NCBI RefSeq assembly: GCF_001426705.1
Contig: NZ_LMFC01000002.1
Coordinates: forward strand, 765,904-829,903
Direction: 5' to 3'
DNA: 64,000 nucleotides
Origin: Cellulomonas sp. Root485
GTDB lineage: Bacteria; Actinomycetota; Actinomycetes; Actinomycetales; Cellulomonadaceae
Below, piece by piece: positions 15,842 to 24,326 of this stretch (its first letter is position 1; every line of letters starts with the position of its first letter). The notes beneath the pieces were generated by a model that saw nothing but the letters and a program-made list of their open reading frames with translations, searched no databases and was not told where the DNA came from. Made by a program: the position numbers and the translations under genes.

Positions 15842-16978
15842 GTGAACGATCTCGCAGGACCGGTCGCGCTCGCGCTGGTCGGCCTGTGGGTGGCATACCT
15901 GGTGCCGCACAAGCTGCGACACCGGCAGCAGCTGCTGGAGTCCCGGGCGGACGACCGGTTCTCCGAGGCGCTGCGTGTGGTCGCGGTGAGCGACCGGCGC
16001 AACCGCCAGGAGGCCGTCTCCGGGCCGACAGTGAGCAGTACCGCGGGGTTGCTGACCCCGGGCAAGGGGCTCCCGGTGGCCACCGGGAGCGCGACAGGAG
16101 GCACCACCGTGGACCGACCGCACGGCACCCAGGACAGGATCACCGCCGACGCGGCCCGCCGCGCCGCGCAGGCTCGGGCCGCCCGGGCAGCCTCCGTCGC
16201 CCGTCGTGGGGCTGCTGCGCGCCGTCGCGCGCTCCTGGCCGGGTTCCTCGTCGTCGCGACCGTCGTCGGCTGGACCGCGGTCGGTCTCAGCCCGCTGGTC
16301 ACCTGGGTCGCCGGCGTCGTCCCGACCGTCCTGCTCGGCTCGGTCCTCGTGCTCGGCCGGCGTGCGGTCCTCGCGGGCCGGGAGGCCGACGAGGCCTGGG
16401 AGCAGAAGATCGCCGACGAGCGCCGGGTCGCCTCCGGCCCGCGCACGGGTGCGATGCGTGCCGTCGCGACTGCCACGAAGGCAGCGCCCGCGGCCCCGGC
16501 TGCTCCCGTGGCTCCTCCCGTGGCTGCTCCCGTCGAGGCGCCGGCGGCGTTCGTCACCGGCCGGGCCGTGCACCCGTCCGACGCCAGCACCGAGGTGTTC
16601 GCGCGCATCGTCGCGGACAAGGGTGAGTCCGACGGCCCCGCCCGCCACGCGTCGACCGGGCAGGTGCCCGTCGTCCGCCGCTCCGTGGCGGAGCGGACCG
16701 GGGAGACCGCGACCGTGCCCGCCCCCGAGCTCGGGGTCGACGGTGAGGACGCCTGGTCGCCGGTCCCCGTCCCGCGTCCGACGTACACGATGAAGGCCTC
16801 CGCGCCGCGCCGCGAGCCTGCGCCGCTGGAGAACCTCGAGGGGTCGACGGCCGCCCGCGCCGCCGACGTCGAGGCACCCGCGGACGCCGAGCGCGCACCT
16901 CTCGAGGCACCCGTCGAGACCACCGGCAGCATCGACCTGAACGCGGTCCTGGCGAAGCGTCGCGTCGCCGGGGAGTGA
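15842..16978 (+). CDS. glpR: GlpR-like membrane protein (receptor of gephyrin-like Glp)
   Basis: 378 residues. An N-terminal TM helix (about 4-20, LAGPVALALVGLWVAYLVPH) ends in the signature LVPHKLRHR; a cytoplasmic stretch (about 22-128) follows, then two adjacent TM helices (about 130-175), then a long Ala/Pro/Val-rich tail with acidic patches and a conserved-looking C-terminus. Position two genes after moeA/glp and one after the RimJ-like gene matches glpR of Corynebacterium and Rv0996 of Mycobacterium, where GlpR anchors Glp-FtsZ complexes at the septum. The assignment rests on synteny and topology. Confidence 0.75.
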   Translation: MNDLAGPVALALVGLWVAYLVPHKLRHRQQLLESRADDRFSEALRVVAVSDRRNRQEAVSGPTVSSTAGLLTPGKGLPVATGSATGGTTVDRPHGTQDRITADAARRAAQARAARAASVARRGAAARRRALLAGFLVVATVVGWTAVGLSPLVTWVAGVVPTVLLGSVLVLGRRAVLAGREADEAWEQKIADERRVASGPRTGAMRAVATATKAAPAAPAAPVAPPVAAPVEAPAAFVTGRAVHPSDASTEVFARIVADKGESDGPARHASTGQVPVVRRSVAERTGETATVPAPELGVDGEDAWSPVPVPRPTYTMKASAPRREPAPLENLEGSTAARAADVEAPADAERAPLEAPVETTGSIDLNAVLAKRRVAGE

Positions 16979-17031
16979 CCCCCGGATTTCGCGATCCACC
17001 GGGGCCTGGTGTTAGTCTTTAGCCCGCTCGC

Positions 17032-17106
<75 letters not shown>

Positions 17107-17111
17107 CGCAC

Positions 17112-17146
17112 ACGAAGGCGGCCCCCCATCGGGAGGCCGCCTTCGT
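17112..17146. terminator. Terminator hairpin after tRNA-Ala / SRPBCC gene
   Basis: 12-bp arms 17112-17123 and 17135-17146 (ACGAAGGCGGCC and complement). It serves tRNA-Ala on the plus strand and the converging SRPBCC gene. It is closely related in sequence to the hairpin at 18069. Confidence 0.7.
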
Positions 17147-17160
17147 CGTTCGAGGAGGGG

Positions 17161-17676
17161 TCAGGCGAACAGCGCTCGGTAGTAGTCCGACTGCGCCGGG
17201 TGGTAGTCGCCGAAGTCCAGCGCGGCGACGTCGGCGCCCGTCTCCGCGGCGACGAGACGGTCGAGGTAGTACTCCCAGCCGGGGCCGACGCCGGTCGCCA
17301 TCTCCGCGTCCGGAACGGACTGGCTGAACGTGAGCGTGGTGGTGCCCAGGGTGGCCGGGTTCTCCGCCAGCTCGAGCACGAAGTGCCAGGTGGTCTGCTC
17401 GCCGACCACCTGCGAGGTGAGCGAGACGCGGCGGGGTGGTTCGCAGTCGTGGATCGTGAAGGACTCGGGCTTGGCGTCGTCGCCCTCCGCGTTCATGCGG
17501 AAGAGGACCGACCCGCTGCTCGGGTCGCCGGTCCAGGTGCCGATCCAGCGCTCGAGTCGGTCGGACTCGGTGATCGCCGCCCACACGGACTCGATCGGGG
17601 CGCGGAAGGTGCGGTCGATCACGACGCTGTCGTAGCCGTCGCGGGTCTCGCGGCGGCCGGTGGGGCTGGGGGTCAT
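17161..17676 (-). CDS. SRPBCC/AHSA1-family protein
   Basis: 171 residues from ATG 17676, whose start overlaps the stop of the upstream ArsR gene (ATGA), so they form a coupled two-gene operon. The START-like helix-grip fold typical of AHSA1/YndB proteins is visible: VVIDRTFRAPIESVWAAITESDRLERWIG, GSVLFRMNAEGD, PRRVSLTSQV and the C-terminal helix PGWEYYLDRLVAAETG. ArsR-SRPBCC pairs are common in Actinobacteria; the SRPBCC partner probably binds a hydrophobic ligand. No catalytic residue can be assigned. Confidence 0.88.
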   Translation of the reverse strand: MTPSPTGRRETRDGYDSVVIDRTFRAPIESVWAAITESDRLERWIGTWTGDPSSGSVLFRMNAEGDDAKPESFTIHDCEPPRRVSLTSQVVGEQTTWHFVLELAENPATLGTTTLTFSQSVPDAEMATGVGPGWEYYLDRLVAAETGADVAALDFGDYHPAQSDYYRALFA

Positions 17677-18032
17677 GCTGTCTCCTCCACGGGGTCGGAC
17701 GGGGTAGCGGCGCGATGGTCGCGGACGGTGCGGCGGACCTCGAGATCCAGGCCGTCGAGCACCGTCTCGTCGAACCGAGGCCGCGGGCCCAGGTCCTGGA
17801 GCAGTGCCCGGACCGGGTCCAGCCCGTCGGCCAGCAGGGCGTAGTGGCGTTCGCGTCCGTGCGTCTGCGCGCGGACCAGGCCGGCGTCGACGAGCACGCG
17901 CAGGTGCTTGCTGACGGCCGGACGGCTGATCGGGTGCAGGGCGGCGAGGTCCACCACCCGTGCGGGGTTGCGCGCGAGCGTGCGCAGGAGCTCGCGTCGC
18001 ACCGGGTCGGCGAGCGCGGGGAACGGGTCCAT
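17673..18032 (-). CDS. ArsR-family transcriptional regulator
   Basis: 119 residues from ATG 18032. Winged helix: MDPFPALADPVRRELLRTLARNPARVVDLA, then recognition helix PISRPAVSKHLRVLVDAGLV and wing THGRERHYAL. It lacks the Cys pairs of metal-sensing ArsR proteins, so it probably responds to a small molecule or simply autoregulates. A perfect 10+10 bp palindrome lies 6 bp upstream of its start codon and is the obvious operator. The gene is coupled to the downstream SRPBCC gene. Confidence 0.9.
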   Translation of the reverse strand: MDPFPALADPVRRELLRTLARNPARVVDLAALHPISRPAVSKHLRVLVDAGLVRAQTHGRERHYALLADGLDPVRALLQDLGPRPRFDETVLDGLDLEVRRTVRDHRAATPSDPVEETA

Positions 18033-18037
18033 GGACT

Positions 18038-18061
18038 ATTGGTAACCAATGGGTTACCAAT
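18038..18061. promoter_or_regulatory. Operator palindrome of the arsR/SRPBCC operon
   Basis: ATTGGTAACC-AATG-GGTTACCAAT: two perfect 10-bp arms (18038-18047, 18052-18061) around a 4-bp spacer, immediately 5' of the arsR start. Binding here would block the promoter. It is one of the few AT-rich spots nearby. Confidence 0.8.
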
Positions 18062-18068
18062 CTGTCAA

Positions 18069-18106
18069 GACGAAGGCGGCCACCCGTCCGGGAGGCCGCC
18101 CTCGTC
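18069..18106 (-). terminator. Terminator hairpin downstream of the GlsB-like gene
   Basis: 13-bp arms 18069-18081 and 18094-18106 with one mismatch, 19 bp past the stop of the reverse-strand gene at 18125. It shares GACGAAGGCGGCC...GAGGCCGCC.TCGTCGT with the hairpin at 17112. Confidence 0.65.
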
Positions 18107-18124
18107 GTGCGCAGTGCGTGGAGC

Positions 18125-18400
18125 TCAGAGGATGCTGCGGCGACGGCCGCGGCTGCCCGAGACGGCGGCCACACCGATCGCGGCGAGCACGACCTGGAAC
18201 AGCAGCTCGATCCAGTCGACGCCCGCGGTGTCCTGGACACCGACGAGGCTGGCCAGGTACGTGCCGATGAGGGCCGCGACGATGCCGATGAGGATGGTCA
18301 CGAGAAGGGAGATGCGCTGACGGCCGCGCACGAGCAGACGGCCGAGGATGCCGATCACGGCGCCGATGATGATGGCGGAGATGATGCCTTCGGGTGTCAT
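18125..18400 (-). CDS. GlsB/YeaQ/YmgE family membrane protein
   Basis: 91 residues from ATG 18400. Three hydrophobic helices with Gly-rich GAVIGILGRLL and IGIVAALIGTYLASLVG signatures of the transglycosylase-associated (YeaQ/YmgE/GlsB) family, followed by an RGRRRS tail. These small inner-membrane proteins are linked to envelope and general stress; the molecular role is unclear. Single gene with its own terminator. Confidence 0.88.
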   Translation of the reverse strand: MTPEGIISAIIIGAVIGILGRLLVRGRQRISLLVTILIGIVAALIGTYLASLVGVQDTAGVDWIELLFQVVLAAIGVAAVSGSRGRRRSIL

Positions 18401-18502
18401 GTGTGGAACTCCTTGACTTCGAGGGGTTCGTCCGGGTACGACGGATGAATCTAGGGGGGATCCGTCGGATCCGCGCGCTGAGCGCGGTGACAGAATGTCG
18501 CC

Positions 18503-19504
18503 GTGCCCTCCGCCATGCCCGCCGACGACGCCGGGCGGAGCCTCTGGGCACTGGCCCTGCGCTGGGTCGACCCGCTCGTCGTGATGATCCTGTCGGCGCT
18601 CCTGCTGGGGCTGCTGCTGCCCGCACGCGGGGTGGTCGCGGACGTCCTCGACGTCGTCCGCACGGCCGCGATCGTGCTCCTGTTCTTCCTCTACGGCGCG
18701 CGCATGGCGACCAGCGAGGTGCGGGCCGGCCTGCGCGGCTGGCGGCTGCAGGGGTCGATGCTCGCGGCCACCTACCTGGCGTTCCCCGTGCTCGGTCTGC
18801 TGGTCCAGCTGCTGCCGGACGTCGTCGTCTCGCCCGAGCTCAAGACGGGCCTGCTGTACCTGTCCCTGCTGCCCTCGACCGTGCAGGCGTCGGTGGTGTT
18901 CACCTCCGTCGCGCGCGGGAACGTCGCGGGGGCGATCACCGGGGCGACCATCTCCAACGTCGTCGGCATCGTCCTGACGCCCCTGCTCGTCGGCGTGCTG
19001 ATGGTCCGGACCTCGGGGCAGGCCGGCGGGAGCCTCGCAGGGATCCTGCTCCAGCTGCTCCTTCCCTTCGCCGCCGGGCTGCTGGTGCAGCGGTGGCTCG
19101 GCCCCTGGCTGCGCGCGCGCCCGCACCTCACCCGCGTGACCGACCGGAGCGTGATCGTGCTCGTCGCGTACACGTCCGTGAGCCAGGCGACGGTGTCGGG
19201 GGCGTGGTCGCACGTCACCTGGGTCGCCCTCGCGATCCTGGTCGTGGTGTGCGCAGCGATGCTTGCCGCGGTGCTCCTGCTCGCCTGGAACGGCGGCGGC
19301 CGGCTCGGGCTCGAGCGGGGCGACCGGGTCGCGCTGCTCATGTGCGGGTCGACGAAGAGCCTGGCGACCGGCCTGCCGATGGCAGCCGTCCTGTTCGCGC
19401 CGGCGCTCGCTGCGAGCGTGGCGCTGCCCGTGATCGTCTTCCACCAGCTCCAGCTGGCGACGTGCGCGGTCCTGGCGAGGCGACTCGCGGCCCAGGTCGA
19501 GTAG
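18503..19504 (+). CDS. Bile acid:sodium symporter-like transporter
   Basis: 333 residues starting at GTG 18503, with CAGAAT 6 nt upstream. About nine to ten hydrophobic helices; the sodium-site-like motifs ATISNVVGIVLTPLLVG and MCGSTKSLATGLPMAAVLF are characteristic of the SBF-like (YfeH/DUF4137) group of the BART superfamily. It is a likely secondary transporter of an organic anion; the substrate is unknown. Confidence 0.87.
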   Translation: MPSAMPADDAGRSLWALALRWVDPLVVMILSALLLGLLLPARGVVADVLDVVRTAAIVLLFFLYGARMATSEVRAGLRGWRLQGSMLAATYLAFPVLGLLVQLLPDVVVSPELKTGLLYLSLLPSTVQASVVFTSVARGNVAGAITGATISNVVGIVLTPLLVGVLMVRTSGQAGGSLAGILLQLLLPFAAGLLVQRWLGPWLRARPHLTRVTDRSVIVLVAYTSVSQATVSGAWSHVTWVALAILVVVCAAMLAAVLLLAWNGGGRLGLERGDRVALLMCGSTKSLATGLPMAAVLFAPALAASVALPVIVFHQLQLATCAVLARRLAAQVE

Positions 19505-19548
19505 CGTCTGCCCGGAACGATTCGACCCGCAGCCCCCGAGGACCCCCC

Positions 19549-21024
19549 GTGCCCGATGTCATCGCCGTCATCCCGCAGCCTGCGCACCTCGAGCCGACCG
19601 GCGACGCGCCGTTCGTGCTGACCGAGGCGACGACCGTCGTGGTCGACGGCAGGCCGGACCTGATCGGCATCGCGGTGCTCGCCGCGGACCTGCTCGGCCG
19701 GGTCGGCGGCCGGGCCGTCGAGGTGCGGTACGCCGAGAGCAGCCCGAGCAGCGCGAGCGGCGTCGTCCGGCTCCGGCTCGTCGAGTCACTCCCGCCGGGC
19801 GACGAGGCATACCGCCTGACGTCGCGCAGCGGCCGCATCGACGTCGAGGCCCGCACCCCCGCCGGGCTCGTGCGCGCGATCGTGACGCTGCGCCAGCTGA
19901 TCGTGTCCGCGCCCGGCGGGATCGTGCAGGTCCCCGCCGTCCGCATCGAGGACGCGCCGCGCTACCAGTGGCGGGGGCTGTCGGTCGACGTCGCCCGCCA
20001 CTTCGTGCCCGTACGCGACCTCAAGGTCGTCATCGGCCTCATGGCGCACTACAAGCTCAACGTGCTGCACCTGCACCTCACGGACGACCAGGGCTGGCGG
20101 CTGCACGTGCGGTCCCGGCCGCTGCTGACCCGGCTGTCCAGCAGCACGTCGGTCGACGGGGACCCCGGTGGCTTCTACACGGCCGAGGACTACGCCGACC
20201 TCGTCGCGTACGGGGCGGTGCGCGGGGTGCGCGTCGTGCCGGAGGTCGACGTCCCCGGTCACGTCAACGCCGCGACGCACGCCTACGGGGAGCTGAACCC
20301 GACCGGTGAGCCGGCCGACACCTACACGGGGATCGAGGTCGGCTTCAGCCGGCTGCACGCGGACCTGCCTGCGACGGGCCCGTTCCTCACGGACGTGTTC
20401 TCCGACGTCGCCGCGATGACCCCCGGCGAGTACGTGCACATCGGCGGCGACGAGGTCCTGACGATGGAGGCCGACGAGTACGCCACGCTGGTCGCCGCCG
20501 CGTCCGCCGCCGTCCGCGCGGCCGGGAAGAAGGTCGTCGGCTGGCAGGAGATCGCGCACACCCCGTTGGAGCCGGGCACCGTCGTGCAGTACTGGGACAC
20601 CCGCGTGGACCCGGCGCCGTTCGTCGCCGCTGCGCAGGCGGGCGCGTTGCTGCTCATGTCCCCGGGCTCGAAGGCGTACCTCGACATGAAGTACGACGCG
20701 AGCACCGAGCTCGGCCTGGAGTGGGCCGGTCACATCGAGCTGCGCGACGCCTACGACTGGGAGCCGTCGACCCTCATCGAGGGCGTCCCGGCGGAGTCCG
20801 TGATCGGCGTCGAGGCGGCCGTCTGGACCGAGACGCTGCGCGATCTGCCTGCGCTCACGCAGATGCTGCTGCCGCGCCTCGCCGCCATCGCCGAGGTCGC
20901 CTGGTCCGCACCCGAGCGGCGCGACTGGGACGACTTCCGCGTCCGGGTCGCCCGGCAGGCAGCGTTCTGGGACCGCCTCGGGCTGTCGTGGTACGCGAGC
21001 CCGCAGGTGGACTGGGCGCGCTGA
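19549..21024 (+). CDS. Beta-N-acetylhexosaminidase, GH20
   Basis: 491 residues from GTG 19549 (GAGGA 7 nt upstream). The N-terminal GH20b domain (about 1-140) is followed by the catalytic TIM barrel starting YQWRGLSVDVARHF. The catalytic pair D301-E302 lies in HIGGDE; D polarises the N-acetyl group and E is the acid. Other landmarks are HLHLTDDQGWR, EVDVPGHV and GWQEIA. No signal peptide is seen, so it probably cleaves imported chitin- or peptidoglycan-derived GlcNAc oligomers in the cytoplasm. Starts 45 nt after the transporter gene. Confidence 0.93.
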   Translation: MPDVIAVIPQPAHLEPTGDAPFVLTEATTVVVDGRPDLIGIAVLAADLLGRVGGRAVEVRYAESSPSSASGVVRLRLVESLPPGDEAYRLTSRSGRIDVEARTPAGLVRAIVTLRQLIVSAPGGIVQVPAVRIEDAPRYQWRGLSVDVARHFVPVRDLKVVIGLMAHYKLNVLHLHLTDDQGWRLHVRSRPLLTRLSSSTSVDGDPGGFYTAEDYADLVAYGAVRGVRVVPEVDVPGHVNAATHAYGELNPTGEPADTYTGIEVGFSRLHADLPATGPFLTDVFSDVAAMTPGEYVHIGGDEVLTMEADEYATLVAAASAAVRAAGKKVVGWQEIAHTPLEPGTVVQYWDTRVDPAPFVAAAQAGALLLMSPGSKAYLDMKYDASTELGLEWAGHIELRDAYDWEPSTLIEGVPAESVIGVEAAVWTETLRDLPALTQMLLPRLAAIAEVAWSAPERRDWDDFRVRVARQAAFWDRLGLSWYASPQVDWAR

Positions 21025-21036
21025 GGCGTCAGCCCG

Positions 21037-23193
21037 TCACACCCACGTCTGCAGCCACATGTGCGAGTGCCAGAAGGCGTACGGCACGATCCACGCGGTC
21101 CAGATCGGGTAGAAGAACGCGCTGACCCCCACGATCAGAGCGACGAGCACCCCGCAGCCGACGATCGCCCAGCGTCTCTCACGCGGGTCCAGGTCCTTCG
21201 GACCGATCACCAGGCCGATGACGTAGACCAGCGTGAGCACGACCCAGGGGGCGAACACGATCGAGTAGAACGCGAAGATCGTGCGGTGCTCGTAGGCGAA
21301 CCACGGCAGCCAGCCGGCGACGATGCCGGACAGCACGGCGCCCGCACGCCAGTCGCGGTACCGGAACAGCCACACGACCGCGACGATGATCGCCGCCGCC
21401 GCGCACCACCACAGGACCGGGTTGCCGAGCGCGACGATCGCCTGCGAGCAGCTGGCCGCACCGCACGCGTCCTGCGCCTGCTGACCCGTGAGGCCGGAGA
21501 CCTCGGGCGGGTAGAAGAACGACGTCGGCCGCCACTGCACGATCCAGCCGAGCGGGTGCGCCGAGTACGAGTGCGGCGTCTCCAGCCCGTTGTGGAACCC
21601 CCACATGTCCTGGTGGTACTTCCAGAACGAGCGCAGCGCCGGGGGGAGCCACAGGACGCCCTGGTCCGGGTTCTGCTCCGCCCAGAGGCGCCCGTAGGCC
21701 TGCCGGTGCTTGAACCACGACCACCATGAGCCGACGTACACGACGAGCGCGATACCGACCATCGAGATCCCCGCGACGACGCCGTCCTTGAGGATCCCCG
21801 CGCGCCACCAGTGCCGCACCCCGACGCTCCGTCGTGCCGTGATGTCCCACGCGACGCTGAGCAGCCCGAACACGGCCAGGAAGTACATCGCCGACCACTT
21901 GGTGCCCAGGGCCAGGCCCAGCAGCACCGCGGCCGCGAGCCGCCACCAGCGGACGCCCAGACGTGGCCCGTCGCGGAGGTCCTCACCCGCGTCGACGCGG
22001 AGCGCGGTCCGCTCCGCCAGCCGTCGCCGGGCCTGGTCGCGGTCCAGCAGGAGGGCGCCGAACGCGGCGAGGACGAAGAACATGAGGAACGGGTCCAGCA
22101 GGCTGATCCGTGACATCACGATCGCCTCGCCGTCGATCGCGAGCAGCAGACCCGCGAGCGTGCCCAGCGCCGTCGACGCGAACAGCCGCCGGCCGATGCG
22201 CGCGACCATGAGCACCGCGAGGACCCCGCAGACCGCCGCCGCCATGCGCCACGCGGCCGAGCTGCCGGGGCCACCACCGAAGTGGATCCCCAGCGCGATC
22301 AGCCACTTGCCCACCTGCGGGTGCACCACGTACGAGCCGACGTCCGTCAGGCCGCTGGTGTCGCCCGCCTCGAACGCCGGGTTCGGGTCCTCGCCCCACG
22401 TCGCCTCGAAGCCGTTGACCAGCAGCGAGTACGCGTCCTTGACGTAGTAGGTCTCGTCGAACACCAGCTTGTGCGGGCGGCCCAGCTCCCAGAACCGCAG
22501 CACCGCCGCGAGCACCGTCACCGCGAGCGGCCACAGCCACCCCGTGAGCCGGTCGCGCGGGGTGGCGTCGAGCCGGAGCGTCTCGTCGCCGAGCAGGCGC
22601 CGCAGCAGCCGGCCCCGGGTGGACTCCTCGGGCCCCTCGACCTCCCGCGGCTCGTCCTCGAGGACGAGCACGGTGCCCGGGGCGGGGTTCGCGTCGAGCG
22701 CCTCGGCCGCACCCGCGGCGTGGGTAGCCCGGACGGAGCCGGCCGCGGCGGCCAGGCTGGTCTCCGCGACGACCGGGGGTGCGACGGCGACCTCGGTGTC
22801 CTCGACCGCCTCCGTGTCCTCGACCGCCTCGGTCTCGTCGACCGCCTCGGTCTCGCCGATCGTCTCGGTCTCGTCGACTACCGGGTGGTCGTCGACCACC
22901 GGGGTCTCGACGACGGACGAGGTGCCGTCGGCGACAAACGCCTCGTCGGCTGCCGGTGCCTCGTCAACGACTGGAGTCTCGTCGGCTTCCTCGGGCTCGT
23001 CGACGACCTGGGCCTCAGCGACGGCCGCGGTCTCGTCAGCCAACGGCGCCGGGTGGGAGCTCGCGTCGGGCGTCCCGTCGGCCGGATCGGGGGTCGTCGT
23101 GCGCTCGTCGGGATCCGGGGACGGGGTGGGGACCTCCTGACGTTCGGTCAGGGTCGAGGCGTCGTCGTCTCCGGTGGGCGGCACGCGGGTCAT
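21037..23193 (-). CDS. pmt: Dolichyl-phosphate-mannose-protein mannosyltransferase (Pmt)
   Basis: 718 residues from ATG 23193. It transfers mannose from polyprenyl-phosphate-mannose to Ser/Thr of exported proteins. The catalytic acidic pair D246-E247 is in KLVFDETYYVKDAY, first extracytoplasmic loop of the GT39 fold. About ten TM helices follow (WPLAVTVLAAVLRFWELG; RISLLDPFLMFFVLAAFGALLL), and the end is FWHSHMWLQTWV. Residues 1 to about 215 are an unusual acidic extension rich in DETEAV-type repeats. Divergent from rsmI, as with Rv1002c/Rv1003. Confidence 0.93.
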   Translation of the reverse strand: MTRVPPTGDDDASTLTERQEVPTPSPDPDERTTTPDPADGTPDASSHPAPLADETAAVAEAQVVDEPEEADETPVVDEAPAADEAFVADGTSSVVETPVVDDHPVVDETETIGETEAVDETEAVEDTEAVEDTEVAVAPPVVAETSLAAAAGSVRATHAAGAAEALDANPAPGTVLVLEDEPREVEGPEESTRGRLLRRLLGDETLRLDATPRDRLTGWLWPLAVTVLAAVLRFWELGRPHKLVFDETYYVKDAYSLLVNGFEATWGEDPNPAFEAGDTSGLTDVGSYVVHPQVGKWLIALGIHFGGGPGSSAAWRMAAAVCGVLAVLMVARIGRRLFASTALGTLAGLLLAIDGEAIVMSRISLLDPFLMFFVLAAFGALLLDRDQARRRLAERTALRVDAGEDLRDGPRLGVRWWRLAAAVLLGLALGTKWSAMYFLAVFGLLSVAWDITARRSVGVRHWWRAGILKDGVVAGISMVGIALVVYVGSWWSWFKHRQAYGRLWAEQNPDQGVLWLPPALRSFWKYHQDMWGFHNGLETPHSYSAHPLGWIVQWRPTSFFYPPEVSGLTGQQAQDACGAASCSQAIVALGNPVLWWCAAAAIIVAVVWLFRYRDWRAGAVLSGIVAGWLPWFAYEHRTIFAFYSIVFAPWVVLTLVYVIGLVIGPKDLDPRERRWAIVGCGVLVALIVGVSAFFYPIWTAWIVPYAFWHSHMWLQTWV

Positions 23194-23251
23194 CGTAGGG
23201 GCGGTCACTGTGCTGCGGGAGGGGGGTCCGGGAGGTGGCAGGCTGAACCGC

Positions 23252-24118
23252 GTGACCCCTGTGAGCCCCACCGCGCACCCGTCGGGCCGTCTCGTGCTGG
23301 CCGCCACGCCGATCGGCAACACCGAGGACGCGTCGGCGCACCTGCGTCGGCTGCTCGCGGAGGCGGACGTCGTCGCCGCGGAGGACACCCGCCGGCTGCG
23401 GGACCTGGCGAGGAGGCTGGGGGTCGAGATCGGCGGTCGGGTGCTCAGCTTCCACGAGCACAACGAGGTCGAACGCTCCGCGGAGGTGCTCGCTGTCGTG
23501 GCGGGCGGGGGCACGGTGGTCGTCGTGACGGACGCCGGGATGCCCGCGGTGTCCGACCCCGGGTTCCGGGTGGTGGGGGCCGCGGTCGCTGCGGGTCTGC
23601 CGGTCACGGCGGCACCGGGACCGAGCGCCGTGCTGACCGCGCTCGCGCTGTCCGGTCTGCCGACGGACCGGTTCTGCTTCGAGGGCTTCCCGCCGCGCAA
23701 GCCGGGCGAGCGGGCGCGGGCGTTCGAGCTGCTGGCCGACGAGCGCCGCACGATGGTGTTCTTCGAGGCGCCGCACCGGCTGGACGACACCCTGGCGGCG
23801 ATGGCCGTCGCGTTCGGCGGCGACCGGCCGGCCGCGGTGTGCCGCGAGCTGACCAAGACATACGAGGAGATCGTCCGGGGTCCCCTGTCGACGCTCACCG
23901 AGTGGGCGTCCGCGGACCAGGTGCGCGGGGAGATCGTCGTGGTGGTCGGCGGGGCGGTGAAGGCGGTGGAGCTGTCGACGGCGGACCTGGTCGCCGAGGT
24001 CCTGTCCCGCACGGACACGGGCGACCGCCTCAAGGACGCGGTCGCCGAGGTGGCTGCAGCGGCAGGCGTCCCGAAGCGCGACCTGTACGCAGCAGCCCTG
24101 GCAGCGAAACCCCGCTGA
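23252..24118 (+). CDS. rsmI: 16S rRNA (cytidine-2'-O-) methyltransferase
   Basis: 288 residues from GTG 23252; the frame stays open further 5', but this start precedes the conserved core. SAM-dependent 2'-O-methylation of C1402 in 16S rRNA. Tetrapyrrole-methylase fold: GRLVLAATPIGNTEDAS, AAEDTRRLRDL, VVTDAGMPAVSDPGFRVV, AAPGPSAVLTALALSGLPTDRF, FFEAPHRL, CRELTKTYEEI. Its stop codon overlaps the first base of a palindromic repeat. Confidence 0.94.
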   Translation: MTPVSPTAHPSGRLVLAATPIGNTEDASAHLRRLLAEADVVAAEDTRRLRDLARRLGVEIGGRVLSFHEHNEVERSAEVLAVVAGGGTVVVVTDAGMPAVSDPGFRVVGAAVAAGLPVTAAPGPSAVLTALALSGLPTDRFCFEGFPPRKPGERARAFELLADERRTMVFFEAPHRLDDTLAAMAVAFGGDRPAAVCRELTKTYEEIVRGPLSTLTEWASADQVRGEIVVVVGGAVKAVELSTADLVAEVLSRTDTGDRLKDAVAEVAAAAGVPKRDLYAAALAAKPR

Positions 24119-24171
24119 CCAAGCCGTGAGTGCCGTGTCGGCGACGGTGGACGTCGCCCATGGCTTGCTCC
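24117..24171. repeat. Palindromic repeat, copy 2
   Basis: Starts GACCAAGCCGTGAGTG at the rsmI stop codon and ends CCATGGCTTGCTC; outer arms CAAGCCGTG/CATGGCTTG pair with one G.T. Related to the repeats at 7506 and 24201. Confidence 0.55.
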
Positions 24172-24200
24172 CTGAGGACGACCTCACGCGTGAGGCGCCC

Positions 24201-24252
24201 ACCAAGCCCTGACTGAAGCGTCGGGGCCGGTGAACGTCACTGAGGGCTTGGT
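24201..24252. repeat. Palindromic repeat, copy 3
   Basis: Outer arms ACCAAGCCCT (24201-24210) and AGGGCTTGGT (24243-24252) are perfectly complementary; the interior resembles the other two copies. It sits between convergent rsmI and cydB. Confidence 0.55.
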
Positions 24253-24326
24253 CCCCGCGTCGAACCCGACCTGGATGACGTTCTGAGCGTCGTCGCGGCA
24301 CCCGTGTCGGGTTCGGCGACGGCGGG

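Noticed and set aside
23194..24033. Extended N-terminus of the mannosyltransferase across rsmI
   Set aside because: The extension would lie fully antisense to rsmI, whose motifs are intact; ATG 23193 is the sensible start.
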